DNA from: Bin87 sp965203855
GTDB taxonomy: Bacteria; Chloroflexota; Dehalococcoidia; Lucifugimonadales; UBA3495
DNA: 64,000 nt
Reading direction: 5' to 3'
NCBI GenBank assembly: GCA_965203855.1
Contig: CBDBDN010000005.1
Span: 248,001-312,000, forward strand
Within the stretch, counting starts at the first letter, position 1. Every line of letters starts with the position of its first letter. This document shows, piece by piece, positions 37,029-45,361 of this stretch. A program made the position numbers and the translations under genes. Under the pieces are notes generated by a model. The model ran no database searches and was not told the origin of the DNA. It saw only the letters and a program-made list of their open reading frames with translations.

Positions 37029-37195
37029 ATTGGATGATGTTCCTGCTTGCCGCAGTATCAGACCATCACGTAGGCGGGACACGCCTGCCAGACGCCATAT
37101 CGTCCCTCATCACCCCCAAGGCATACGAGCAGCATATGGCCGGAAGGTGGGTTACCCCGCTATGGCTATCTGGCAGGATCTCATCGCCTAACGCC
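37029..37195. other. Leader-like region of the effector transcript
   Basis: The 167 bases between the effector promoter and repeat B. A plus-strand frame from ATG 37034 to 37237 (68 codons, ending DKRVNPLI) and a 25-codon minus-strand frame lie here; neither has a good ribosome site and I do not recognise them. A small hairpin AGGCG/CGCCT is at about 37073-37088. Confidence 0.3.
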
Positions 37196-37224
37196 ATCAT
37201 AGTGCCATTGGACAAGCGTGTCAA
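37196..37224 (-). promoter_or_regulatory. Promoter of the csb1-csb2-cas3-cas8 operon
   Basis: On the minus strand a consensus -35 TTGACA (37224-37219), 17-nt spacer and -10 TATGAT (37201-37196). Predicted start near 37189, so the transcript includes the mini-array and csb1. It lies between cas2 and csb1, giving effector genes separate control from adaptation genes. Confidence 0.8.
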
Positions 37225-37239
37225 CCCTCTAATTTGATA
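37202..37239 (-). promoter_or_regulatory. Predicted Cascade binding site (target of the mini-array guide)
   Basis: On the minus strand it begins TATCAAATTAGAG after a TTA PAM (37242-37240). It matches the mini-array guide at 11 of the first 13 positions (mismatches only at 6 and 12), at 6 of 7 positions from 31 to 37, and 21 of 38 overall. It covers the -35 box and abuts the -10 box. Confidence 0.65.
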
Positions 37240-37267
37240 TAAGATGATTGCTTTTGGAGCGAATCTT

Positions 37268-37558
37268 TCAGATCACCAGCGCCTCCCGCACCGGCGGCGG
37301 CAGCTGCCGCCCCAGCGTTTTGACCGCATCGCGGCCCCGGCCGGCCGCCGGCCCCAGGTTTATGATCAGCACCCGATCCTCCCGACTGTTGATTAGTTCG
37401 GTGAGGGCTTCCTCTAACAGGACGCGTTCTTTGGCAGACAGGTCGCAGGCGAAAACTGAGTACTGCAAGGCGTCGCCGAACCCGTTCATTTTGCGGTGCA
37501 CCCGCCGCAATCGGGCCGGGTCACTGATGTCATAAGCTACGATATGGCGGTTACGCAT
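37268..37558 (-). CDS. cas2: Cas2
   Basis: A 96-residue Cas2, dimeric partner of Cas1 in spacer integration. It begins MRNRHIVAYDISDPARLRRVHRKMNGFGDALQYSVFACDLS, matching the ferredoxin-fold beta1 (YDIS) and the QYSVF strand. It lies 32 nt downstream of the cas4-cas1 stop and forms the adaptation operon with it. Confidence 0.95.
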   Translation of the reverse strand: MRNRHIVAYDISDPARLRRVHRKMNGFGDALQYSVFACDLSAKERVLLEEALTELINSREDRVLIINLGPAAGRGRDAVKTLGRQLPPPVREALVI

Positions 37559-37590
37559 CGGCGTGGTTCCATTTCTAGCGGTGGGATGGG

Positions 37591-39273
37591 CTATCGGGTC
37601 GTAAAAGCGGGATAGGCGGGCAGTTCGCCCAGGAGATGCCGGCCCAGCAGCCGCGCCTGGATTTCCATTATCCGGCGGTAACTTACCGAGTAGTTGAACA
37701 GCGGATGCCGGATCAGCGTATCCAGCCGCCGCTCAAAGGCGTGGATTACGGTGCGGCGTCCGTCCGCAGTTAGCGCAACCCCGCCGGAACGATGTATGAA
37801 ATCCCGTTCCTTCAACTCGCCGTTGTTGAGCAGCGTCAACGCCGCTGAATCGGCTAAGATGGGGCGAAACTCCTCGGCTAGGTCCAGGGCCAGCGCCGGC
37901 CGGCCATACTTGGGTTGATGGTAAAACCCCATATAGGGGTCAAAGCCTACCGCCAGCGCCGTTACTGCGGCCTGCCGCGCCAGCATGGAATAGAGGAACG
38001 ACAGGACGGCGTTCACGGGGTCTCGGGGCGGGCGGCGGTTGCGGGTACGGAAATCGAAGGCGGCGGTGTCGCTTTTAATCAGAGCCCCGAAGTTGGAGAA
38101 ATAGACCCGCGCCGCGGCGCCCTCGGTGCCCAGCAGCGTCAGCATCCCGTCGGCCTGCGCCGCATTAGCGCCCAGGCGTTCCAGCTCGCTGAGGGCCGCC
38201 GGGGGCGGGGCCGGATGGTTGCGCCGCAGCATCACCCGGCTGTTGCGTATTTTGGCCACGGTAATATCCCGCGCAATTTGCAGCGACTGCGCGGCATCGC
38301 CGGCGGTCTGGAATTGCCGGATACGCAGCTCCACATTTTTATGCGTCATCCCGGTAGTGATGCCGTTCAGCCAGCCGCCGTAGCTGAAATGGCAGATCGG
38401 GATGCCTCTGGCCAGCAGTTCCCGCGTGGCTTGCGCCGTTACCTGCACATTGCCGAACACTGATACGCTGGAGACATCCAGCAGTCGTGTCTTGGCGATA
38501 AAGTCGCCCTTGCTTTTGACGGTAAGTTCATCGCCCGATTTGCCGACTACGGCGCCTTGGGTTTGCACATACAGCGGGAGGGCGTCGTCGCGGGCCGGCG
38601 CCAGGCGGCGCACATCGTCCGGTTTGGTTACATAGCGACTGCCTTTGAGGAAGGTTACTTCATCGGGCAGGCAGATGCCGACCAGAGAGCAGCGGGGGCA
38701 TTTGGGGCTGTCCTCCAACGGCGCGGGTATTCGGCCGGCTTTGGCCATGTTGCGGGCTTCTGCCAGCAGTGATTTAGTGCGCTGCTCCAGGCCGGCGTCA
38801 AGCTCAACCGTTACTCTGCGCCGGGACTGCGCGAAATACAGGATTCCCTGTCGGCATTCGTACCCGTTAGCGCGCAGCAGCAGCCCTTGAACGCACAGCT
38901 GCACCCGTTCCGGTTCGTAGGCGTTGCCGGGAATATCGGGGACGCCGCCGCGCTTGTAATCTACCGGCGTAGCGCGTTTGCCGTCCGCTTCCACCAGGTC
39001 AATGCGGGCGATGGCGCCGAGAGCGTCATCGGAAAGCGTTATGGAACGAGCGTGAATTTCGTCCCCTTCGTCTGCGTCGTCATCCGGCGGGGGCAGGGGC
39101 AGATCGCCGGCGGGGCGGTCAACGCGGCGGTGCTGAAACCTCCCGTCTATGGTATCGGCGTTGTGGGCGAATTCGCCCTGCACCCATTCCAGGTAGCAAA
39201 GCCGGGGGCAGTAGGCGAATTCGTTCAGCATTCGCGCCGGGATGAGTTCCGGTATAGCCGTGGTGGTGGTCAT
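37591..39273 (-). CDS. cas4-cas1: Cas4-Cas1 fusion
   Basis: About 560 residues. I choose ATG 39273 (MTTTTAIPELIPARMLNEF) because GGCAAGGACG precedes it and Cas4 domains start here; the frame runs on to 39513. The N-terminal Cas4 part has CPRLCYLEW, the RecB-type nuclease pair ending in PVDYKRG, and CPRCSLVGICLPDE, giving the four Fe-S cysteines. The C-terminal Cas1 part has SVFGNVQVTAQATRELL, ICHFSYGGWLNG, SFLYSMLARQAAVTAL and GFYHQPKYGRPALALDLAEEF. Fusion of the two is typical of type I-G/I-U, where Cas4 selects PAM-bearing prespacers. Confidence 0.95.
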   Translation of the reverse strand: MTTTTAIPELIPARMLNEFAYCPRLCYLEWVQGEFAHNADTIDGRFQHRRVDRPAGDLPLPPPDDDADEGDEIHARSITLSDDALGAIARIDLVEADGKRATPVDYKRGGVPDIPGNAYEPERVQLCVQGLLLRANGYECRQGILYFAQSRRRVTVELDAGLEQRTKSLLAEARNMAKAGRIPAPLEDSPKCPRCSLVGICLPDEVTFLKGSRYVTKPDDVRRLAPARDDALPLYVQTQGAVVGKSGDELTVKSKGDFIAKTRLLDVSSVSVFGNVQVTAQATRELLARGIPICHFSYGGWLNGITTGMTHKNVELRIRQFQTAGDAAQSLQIARDITVAKIRNSRVMLRRNHPAPPPAALSELERLGANAAQADGMLTLLGTEGAAARVYFSNFGALIKSDTAAFDFRTRNRRPPRDPVNAVLSFLYSMLARQAAVTALAVGFDPYMGFYHQPKYGRPALALDLAEEFRPILADSAALTLLNNGELKERDFIHRSGGVALTADGRRTVIHAFERRLDTLIRHPLFNYSVSYRRIMEIQARLLGRHLLGELPAYPAFTTR

Positions 39274-39993
39274 CTTGCGTCCTTGCCGCCCGCCGGGAGA
39301 GCGCTGGGGATTAGCGGCGTGGCGGTTGTAATCGGTTGCAGCGCGGCAGAAATTGTATTGGGGGCGTCGGTTGGCCGGCAACAGGGAAGTGTCAGCGTAG
39401 AAGTAAGAGCTGTGATGCAGAACCGGCGACAAGCGTATATGCCCAGCGCACGGATTTGCTCTAACGGGTAGGTACGCGGCCAAGCTTGGTAGCAGTCCGG
39501 CGACGATAAGCATAGCCCTCTGTGGTCGGCGCTGCGATAGTATTCCGCGGCGTCTTACCGTATGGCAGCATCATACGACTATATTTTTGCGCCAAGCGGT
39601 CGCTGCTGACGCGGTACACTCGGGGCGGCAGCGGTTAGCCTCCCGACGCGACTACGGCAGCGTCCAGTTCCTCTGCAACTTTGCATCTTTATACCCGACT
39701 GGAACTGTCATTCCCATCATAATTAGCCTTTAGGTATAACTCCGAAACCATTACTTTGAGATGTGGGAATGGCGTCGTACTGGCGGCAATCGCCGTTTTG
39801 CGGTTTGCGCGCTCCGCCGAATTCTGCTAGTATTGGGACGATTATCAAACTCGCCCCGGCCTCTCTGTATCCCTGAGGGCGCGGGGATTTTAGTTGTAGG
39901 GCCGCCGCTCGGCGCCGGCGCTGCGACGGCATTGCCACAGCATTACCCCGCATTATCACATTACCCCGCATTATCAAGGAAAGGATTTTTGCA
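39274..39993. other. Intergenic stretch between cas4-cas1 and hydrolase
   Basis: 720 bases without a gene I can support. It is AT-richer between 39540 and 39780 and should contain the adaptation-operon promoter, but no clear -35/-10 pair was found. A tandem 18-bp duplication (CATTACCCCGCATTATCA) is at 39941-39976. Confidence 0.5.
39941..39976. repeat. Tandem 18-bp repeat
   Basis: CATTACCCCGCATTATCA occurs twice head to tail, just before the hydrolase ribosome site AAGGAAAGG. Confidence 0.9.
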
Positions 39994-40815
39994 ATGACTA
40001 CCGCTACCTCTGCCGTTACCGCATCGCAAGGCTGGACTGCCAGCATTACCGAGGTGGCCGGCTCCCGCGTGGAGCTGGTTGTCGGCGGCAGCGGCCCGCC
40101 GCTGGTGATTTTGCATGACGAGCTGGGGCATCCGGGCTGGCTGCGCTACCATCAGGCGTTGGCGCAGCGCCGGACGCTGTACATTCCATCGCATCCCGGC
40201 TTTGGGCAATCGGAGCAGCTGGATTGGTCGATGAAAATGCATGACATGGCAATCTGGTATCTGGGCGCGCTGGATCGGCTGGTGCCTGAGGGGGCGGACT
40301 TGCTGGGGTTTTCGCTGGGGGGCTGGCTGGCGGCGGAGCTGGCGACGATGTGTCCGCAGCAGTTTCGGCGGCTGATACTGGTGGGCGCGGCGGGTATCCG
40401 TCCGCCGGCGGGCGCGGGGCAGATCTACGACATCTTTGAGGTTACGCCGCCGTCTTACATCCGCGATTCGCTGTTTGACCCGGACGGGACGCCGGAGTAC
40501 CGGACGATTTGCCCCGCGGAGCCGGAGGAGGCAATCCTGGAACGCTGGGAGACGGCGCTGGAAGGGACTTGCCGGGTGTCGTGGCGGCCGTATATGCATG
40601 ACCCGGGGCTGATGCATCAGGTGTACCGGCTGGAACGGACGCCTACGCTGCTGATTTGGGGCGAGCAGGATCGCATCGTGCCGCTGTCGGCGGGGCAGGA
40701 ATATCAGCGGCGCATACCCGGCAGCCGGCTGGAAGTGATAGAGAACTGCGGGCATCACCCGGAGCTGGAGGCGACGGAGGAGTTTGTAGGTTTGGTGGAG
40801 GGGTTTTTGGGGTAG
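39994..40815 (+). CDS. Alpha/beta hydrolase
   Basis: A 273-residue alpha/beta hydrolase. The oxyanion strand reads PPLVILHDELGHPGW, the nucleophile elbow LLGFSLGGWLAAE, the acid LLIWGEQDRIVPL and the catalytic His ENCGHHPELE. The start follows AAGGAAAGG by 8 nt. It resembles the C-C hydrolase/haloperoxidase group, with no substrate evident. It stands alone between cas and the first ATPase cassette. Confidence 0.88.
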   Translation: MTTATSAVTASQGWTASITEVAGSRVELVVGGSGPPLVILHDELGHPGWLRYHQALAQRRTLYIPSHPGFGQSEQLDWSMKMHDMAIWYLGALDRLVPEGADLLGFSLGGWLAAELATMCPQQFRRLILVGAAGIRPPAGAGQIYDIFEVTPPSYIRDSLFDPDGTPEYRTICPAEPEEAILERWETALEGTCRVSWRPYMHDPGLMHQVYRLERTPTLLIWGEQDRIVPLSAGQEYQRRIPGSRLEVIENCGHHPELEATEEFVGLVEGFLG

Positions 40816-40896
40816 ATGGGGATACAGGGGACGGCGATTGACGGGGGTTGCGGACTGGGGTAGGATTGGCGGCGCACATTCACGGAGGGATGCAAA

Positions 40897-42807
40897 ATGC
40901 CTGCGCTAACTTGGCAGTTTCAGAGAAATGAGTTTGAAGAGATCGAAGGTTTCAACAATGCGGGCATTTCTCATTTCACCGACAATCGAGAATCTAACCT
41001 GATTCGTGAATCAATCCAGAATTCGCTTGACGCCAAGGCTGGACAAGCGCCGGTCAAGGTGGAATGCAGTTTGCGGGACATCCCGTTGTCGGGATTTGCT
41101 GGCGGAGAACTGCGCCAAATTTTGGATTGGGCTATCCAGTCGCCCCACAACGACGACAAAGGCAGGGAGCAATTCGAACGCGGTAAGCGGCTGCTGGATT
41201 ACAACGACAAGATGCCAACCCTTTGCATTAAAGACAGCAACACTACCGGCGCCCGGGATGTGCAGCGTCTGGGAAACGCTCCCAGCCAGTGGTGGTCGCT
41301 TACCAAAGGGTCGGGGCTGCCGGCAAAGGATGAAAAAGATGCGGCCGGCTCTTTTGGACTGGGCAAGCATTCTGCTTTTGCTGTTACCGACTTGCGAACC
41401 GTACTTTACTCTACGGCTTGGCGCGCTGCTGGCCGTCTGAACCGGAGATTCATCGGCAAGGCCATTCTGGTATCCCACGATGATGGCGAAGGTAATCCCC
41501 GCCGCGCTACTGGCTATTTGAGCTCCGGCGAGCCTACCGCACCGCCGCTTAAAGATGATGCCGTACCGCATAATTTTGGCCTTACCGAACAAGGTACGGC
41601 CATCTACATCCCCGGATACCGCTTGCCACCAAACTCTGGCCGCCCGGCGTGGCAGCGCGCTCGCATGGCCAATGCCATTGACAACTATTTTCACGCCATC
41701 GTCCACGGCAATCTGGTTGTGTCTGTGAATGGCAACGAAGTGAACGCTGACAACATCAGCGAAAAGTACAATGCGTTAGGCCCCAACGAAAAGTCGTCCC
41801 GCACCGTAAATTTCATCCGCGTATCGCAGTCACAACCCGTCGCTACCGAACATTTCGCCGGCATCGGGCAAGTCAATCTGCGGATAGAAGTTTATGACGA
41901 CCAGAAAATGAAACTACGCGAGATTGCGTTAGTCCGAGATTCCGGGATGATGATTACCAGCCGGCCGGTGGATATGGCAATGGGGCTAGGCAACATACCA
42001 TCGCTCTGGCGAGGGTTCACCGCCATTATTGAGTGCATTTCGGGAGGACAATCGTCGTACATACGAGAGTCAGAGTCGCCAAAACACGACAAGCTGTCCG
42101 TCGATTACATCGATGATTCGGAACGCAAGAGGGCGGCCCGCGCCCAACTGTCCGAAATAGGTCGGTGGATCAGAGCGCAAATTGAGGCTAAAGCCGGATT
42201 TCAGACGCCTGAATCCGATGATTACGTCGATGAACTGGCGAAGTACTTTCCCAACCCCGATGATGATTCCCCCGTCGGAGATTTTGACCGGCCGGCTACG
42301 GTAAGCATAACCGGACTGCGACAGTCTCGGGCTACTGGCGGCGGAGCTGGCTTGCTGATTGGTGAACATGGAGGCGGGGGCGGCAGAGGCGGACGGCGGC
42401 GTCTCCCCAGACGCGGCGACCGTTCCGGTGGCACAGGCGGTGGCGGCGGCAATACTGGCACTGGACAGCGTCCGCCGCGGTCTCCAGTAACCGGCATTCG
42501 GGTGCGCCCCGTGCGCGGCGAAACCCAATTGGTCACAGCCTCTTTTGACAATCCGGGGCAAACCCTGTCAGAAGTGCAACTGGTTGCGGTAGGCGAGGAC
42601 GGCGCTCAATACCCGTTGCGTATCACGGAAGCATCGTCCGGCAGCCAGCAGATTGATGTCGCAGATGGCGTTATCCGCCAATTGCCCGACAGCGGCGAAA
42701 CGCGGTATCAATTGACCATACGCACCATTGAGCCTGTAATCGGTAAAACATTCCGGCTGGTGGGTCGCAACCCGTCCAACAATCCGGCATCAGGAGGAAC
42801 CGCATAA
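40897..42807 (+). CDS. GHKL-type ATPase, first gene of defence-like cassette 1
   Basis: A 636-residue protein. The N-terminal third has Bergerat-fold ATPase motifs: N-box NLIRESIQNSLDAK, a motif I-like LCIKDSNTTGA and glycine-rich GSFGLGKHSAF. The middle is a transducer-like region, then a Gly/Arg-rich linker (about residues 490-525) and a C-terminal beta-rich domain (PVTGIRVRPVRGETQLVTASF). GGAGGG lies upstream of ATG 40897. The stop overlaps the next start as TAATG, so translation is coupled. Its layout is shared with the protein at 57857. I know of no named system with this arrangement; a phage-defence role is an inference from family and context. Confidence 0.8.
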   Translation: MPALTWQFQRNEFEEIEGFNNAGISHFTDNRESNLIRESIQNSLDAKAGQAPVKVECSLRDIPLSGFAGGELRQILDWAIQSPHNDDKGREQFERGKRLLDYNDKMPTLCIKDSNTTGARDVQRLGNAPSQWWSLTKGSGLPAKDEKDAAGSFGLGKHSAFAVTDLRTVLYSTAWRAAGRLNRRFIGKAILVSHDDGEGNPRRATGYLSSGEPTAPPLKDDAVPHNFGLTEQGTAIYIPGYRLPPNSGRPAWQRARMANAIDNYFHAIVHGNLVVSVNGNEVNADNISEKYNALGPNEKSSRTVNFIRVSQSQPVATEHFAGIGQVNLRIEVYDDQKMKLREIALVRDSGMMITSRPVDMAMGLGNIPSLWRGFTAIIECISGGQSSYIRESESPKHDKLSVDYIDDSERKRAARAQLSEIGRWIRAQIEAKAGFQTPESDDYVDELAKYFPNPDDDSPVGDFDRPATVSITGLRQSRATGGGAGLLIGEHGGGGGRGGRRRLPRRGDRSGGTGGGGGNTGTGQRPPRSPVTGIRVRPVRGETQLVTASFDNPGQTLSEVQLVAVGEDGAQYPLRITEASSGSQQIDVADGVIRQLPDSGETRYQLTIRTIEPVIGKTFRLVGRNPSNNPASGGTA

Positions 42808-43703
42808 TGCGCTACCGCTCCAATCGTCAGTACCTGCATCCGGTTCTGCGGCCTGACGCTGATGACTATGGCCCGGACGCATCGCTTATCACCGCCTGCG
42901 AACCTCATTATGACCCGTCTGATGGGATGTTGTCCATCACAGTGCGTTTTGAGTTGGTGGAGGATTCCTTGAATCAAGCGGTAATTGAACAGCGCGCCAA
43001 ATGCGCTGCGATGGTGTACTGTGGTTCTACTTTGCACCGCAGTCGGCTTGAAGCCGCCCCAAGCGATCCGTTTGTTGCGCGTGGCAAAATCTCTATTGGA
43101 CGTCTCAAAAACGAGGTGCAAGTCCATCCGGTCATACTGACCACCCGCGATATTACCCACTCAACTGACACCGCCCACCCCGAATATGAACGGCAGTCAG
43201 TGGGAATTGACCGTCTGGCACCATTAGCCCAGGATCTGAATTGGATTTTTGACATAGATTCCGACGCGCGGCCGGTACGTAGCATTTTCCGTTTGCAGCA
43301 GGACGATAGTGGGCGTCTCAATGATGGGGAATTCGATGTAAGCCCCGACATTACCCAAGACTACGTGCCGATATTTGCCAACAGGGATACTCTTACTGCG
43401 TTCAATGTCATGCGCGGTGGGGAGCATCCTATGCCTACGGTGTTCACCAGCGCCGTACTGGCAGTCCTGGCACATATCCAAAGCTTGGGAGAGGATGCAA
43501 GCGACGATGAAAACTGTGCATGGTTGCGCTGCGTAAATGCACAATTACGCAACCACAACATCAACGTAGGTGATGGGGGAATTAGTTTGTTCCTAGCCGC
43601 TCAGCGGTTGCTGGAAACACCATTCGCCGCCATGCTTTCCGAATTCTCCGAATCTGATGACGGGGATGACGAGTCTGTTGGCTACGCCCCCGACGACGTC
43701 TAG
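42807..43703 (+). CDS. Cassette 1 middle protein, unknown function
   Basis: A 298-residue protein starting MRYRSNRQYLHPVLRPDAD and ending in an acidic tail. A central segment has LAQDLNWIFDIDSDARPVR, YVPIFANRDTLTAFNVM and a helical VFTSAVLAVLAHI. The same order (a W-containing strand, VNRN-type turn, helix) occurs in the protein at 59856. No catalytic motif is recognised. A GGAGG lies before the overlapping start. Likely a structural or adaptor subunit of the ATPase cassette; this is inference. Confidence 0.65.
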   Translation: MRYRSNRQYLHPVLRPDADDYGPDASLITACEPHYDPSDGMLSITVRFELVEDSLNQAVIEQRAKCAAMVYCGSTLHRSRLEAAPSDPFVARGKISIGRLKNEVQVHPVILTTRDITHSTDTAHPEYERQSVGIDRLAPLAQDLNWIFDIDSDARPVRSIFRLQQDDSGRLNDGEFDVSPDITQDYVPIFANRDTLTAFNVMRGGEHPMPTVFTSAVLAVLAHIQSLGEDASDDENCAWLRCVNAQLRNHNINVGDGGISLFLAAQRLLETPFAAMLSEFSESDDGDDESVGYAPDDV

Positions 43704-43717
43704 GGAGCGAACTGATT

Positions 43718-44530
43718 ATGCCAGAGATCCGGTTAGTGAACGATTCCGGTTTTAACGCGCTGGTGACGCTGGCCGATGAGGAACCGGAAATTTTTGCCCA
43801 AGGGGACCCAGCGGCATTGCGTCGGCGTATGGAGGAAGTCGGGCGCGCTGAACACGGTCCGGACGCCGAATTGTACGGCGAACGGTTTAATGTGCGCGTC
43901 TCACTGGAATCCTTGAACACCGTAGCACAAGGCGGCCCCACATCCGACGCCGGCTATGTTCAGGCAATGCGGGAAGCAGTGGGCAGTTCCGTAGTGCCGG
44001 CAGCAGATCCCTTGCTATGGGCGACCATCAACTGCTTTGAACTCCCCCAATATGTCCCGGTGCGGTGGGAGTCAAGCAAGCTCAGTCTGACCTCGCGAAC
44101 TTTCGTGTATCGGCATTGGCTGCAATACTCCGGCTCGGATGGTCGCAAATGGAATGCGGCGGCACGCCTTTGGTGGCTTGGCGAAATGGCAAATCGCGCC
44201 GCGGCGTATTCCGAACACAACTTCGATGAACTGCTGGAAACGATGGCGGGGAATGTCAATCTGTATCACCAAACCATTGACCGGACGTTTTTGTCGTCTA
44301 ACCCCCAGCTACTAGCCGCAGTTTGGGATGTTTTCCTGGATGGCAACGATCACTTGCGGACAACCAAATACGCCAGCGACTTGATGATGGCGTTGAATCT
44401 GCGCGCCGCAACGATGTCTTTCGACTTCTTGGATTACAGCGAGCTCCGCGCCGTTGTAGAGGCGGCCAAGCCCCCAAAAGGTCAGGAGGATACCGGCAGC
44501 GTTCTATCCCACCCGCCCTCCGGGTGTTGA
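43718..44530 (+). CDS. Cassette 1 DUF6339-like protein
   Basis: A 270-residue protein. It contains DPLLWATINCFELPQYVPVRW, AARLWWLGEMANRAAAY and a C-terminal helical region with DLMMALNLRAATMSFDFLDYSELRAVV. It looks like what I know as DUF6339, found in defence-like neighbourhoods, and parallels the protein at 60616 (same length, a W-rich start of the core and a final L...Y/DY..L.... helix). The start is 14 nt after the previous stop with GGGAGC. The stop overlaps the PP-loop gene. Confidence 0.6.
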   Translation: MPEIRLVNDSGFNALVTLADEEPEIFAQGDPAALRRRMEEVGRAEHGPDAELYGERFNVRVSLESLNTVAQGGPTSDAGYVQAMREAVGSSVVPAADPLLWATINCFELPQYVPVRWESSKLSLTSRTFVYRHWLQYSGSDGRKWNAAARLWWLGEMANRAAAYSEHNFDELLETMAGNVNLYHQTIDRTFLSSNPQLLAAVWDVFLDGNDHLRTTKYASDLMMALNLRAATMSFDFLDYSELRAVVEAAKPPKGQEDTGSVLSHPPSGC

Positions 44531-45342
44531 GCCTGGGCGGCGGCGTGCAAAGCACGGTGATGTGCCTGCGCGCCGAGCAAGGCGATTTCGGTAAAAAGCC
44601 CGATTGCGCCATCTTTGCTGACACCCGGTGGGAGCCGCAAGCAGTCTATGAAAACATAGAATGGCTGCAATCGCAGGTATCATTTCCGATAGTCATAACC
44701 AGCAATGGCCGCAGTTTGCGCGACGACGTCGTCAACGGCATCAACGCGCAAGGGCAGGCTTGGCTTACCCTGCCGGCATATCTGGCCGATTATGATGGGG
44801 GTCCCGCTGGCATCAACTGGCGTCAATGCACCAAAAACTACAAGCTGGATCCCATTCGCAAAGAGGTGCAGCGGATGCTGGGCGTCCGCCCCCGGCAGAG
44901 TCTCCCGTCGGAAACCAGCGTTGAGATGTGGTTAGGTATAACCACTGATGAAATGATGCGGGTCAAGCCAAGTCGCGAGTGGTGGATTAAGCATCGCTAC
45001 CCGCTTATCGACGACCAGCCGATGACGCGGGAGCAGTGTTTGGAATGGTTCCACGCCCGCTATCCAAACCGCAGCCTTTCGCGTAGTGCCTGTATTGGTT
45101 GTCCGTTCCGCAATTCGTCCAGCTGGCTGGACATCAAGCACAACGAACCTGACCTGTATGCCGATGTGGTAGAAATAGACGCTATGTTGCGTTCACGCAA
45201 TCACAACGCCGGGCGTATGTTCCACAATCGCGCCTACCTGCATCATCGGCGCATTCCGTTGGCGGATGCTTTGGCCTTGGACAGCCAGGAGCGCGAGGTG
45301 AACGGATTCATCAACGAATGCGAGGGGCATTGCGGATTGTAA
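44524..45342 (+). CDS. PP-loop ATPase (PAPS reductase-like), cassette 1
   Basis: About 272 residues from GTG 44524, which overlaps the preceding stop. The start is a guess: the frame is open upstream but the PP-loop LSLGGGVQSTVM normally lies at the extreme N-terminus. Further motifs are FADTRWEPQAVYENIEWL, CTKNYKLDPIRKEV, EMWLGITTDEMMRVKPS and CIGCPFRNSSSW. It belongs to the N-type ATP pyrophosphatase superfamily, as in BREX BrxP and Dnd DndC, but lacks the ECGLH cysteine motif of true PAPS reductase. It may adenylate or thiolate nucleic acid or a small ligand. Confidence 0.82.
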   Translation: MLSLGGGVQSTVMCLRAEQGDFGKKPDCAIFADTRWEPQAVYENIEWLQSQVSFPIVITSNGRSLRDDVVNGINAQGQAWLTLPAYLADYDGGPAGINWRQCTKNYKLDPIRKEVQRMLGVRPRQSLPSETSVEMWLGITTDEMMRVKPSREWWIKHRYPLIDDQPMTREQCLEWFHARYPNRSLSRSACIGCPFRNSSSWLDIKHNEPDLYADVVEIDAMLRSRNHNAGRMFHNRAYLHHRRIPLADALALDSQEREVNGFINECEGHCGL

Positions 45343-45361
45343 AAAGTCCACAATGACCGCT

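Noticed and set aside
39723..40046. A 107-codon minus-strand frame before the hydrolase
   Set aside because: It spans the tandem 18-bp repeat and the start of a convincing plus-strand gene; no family resemblance.
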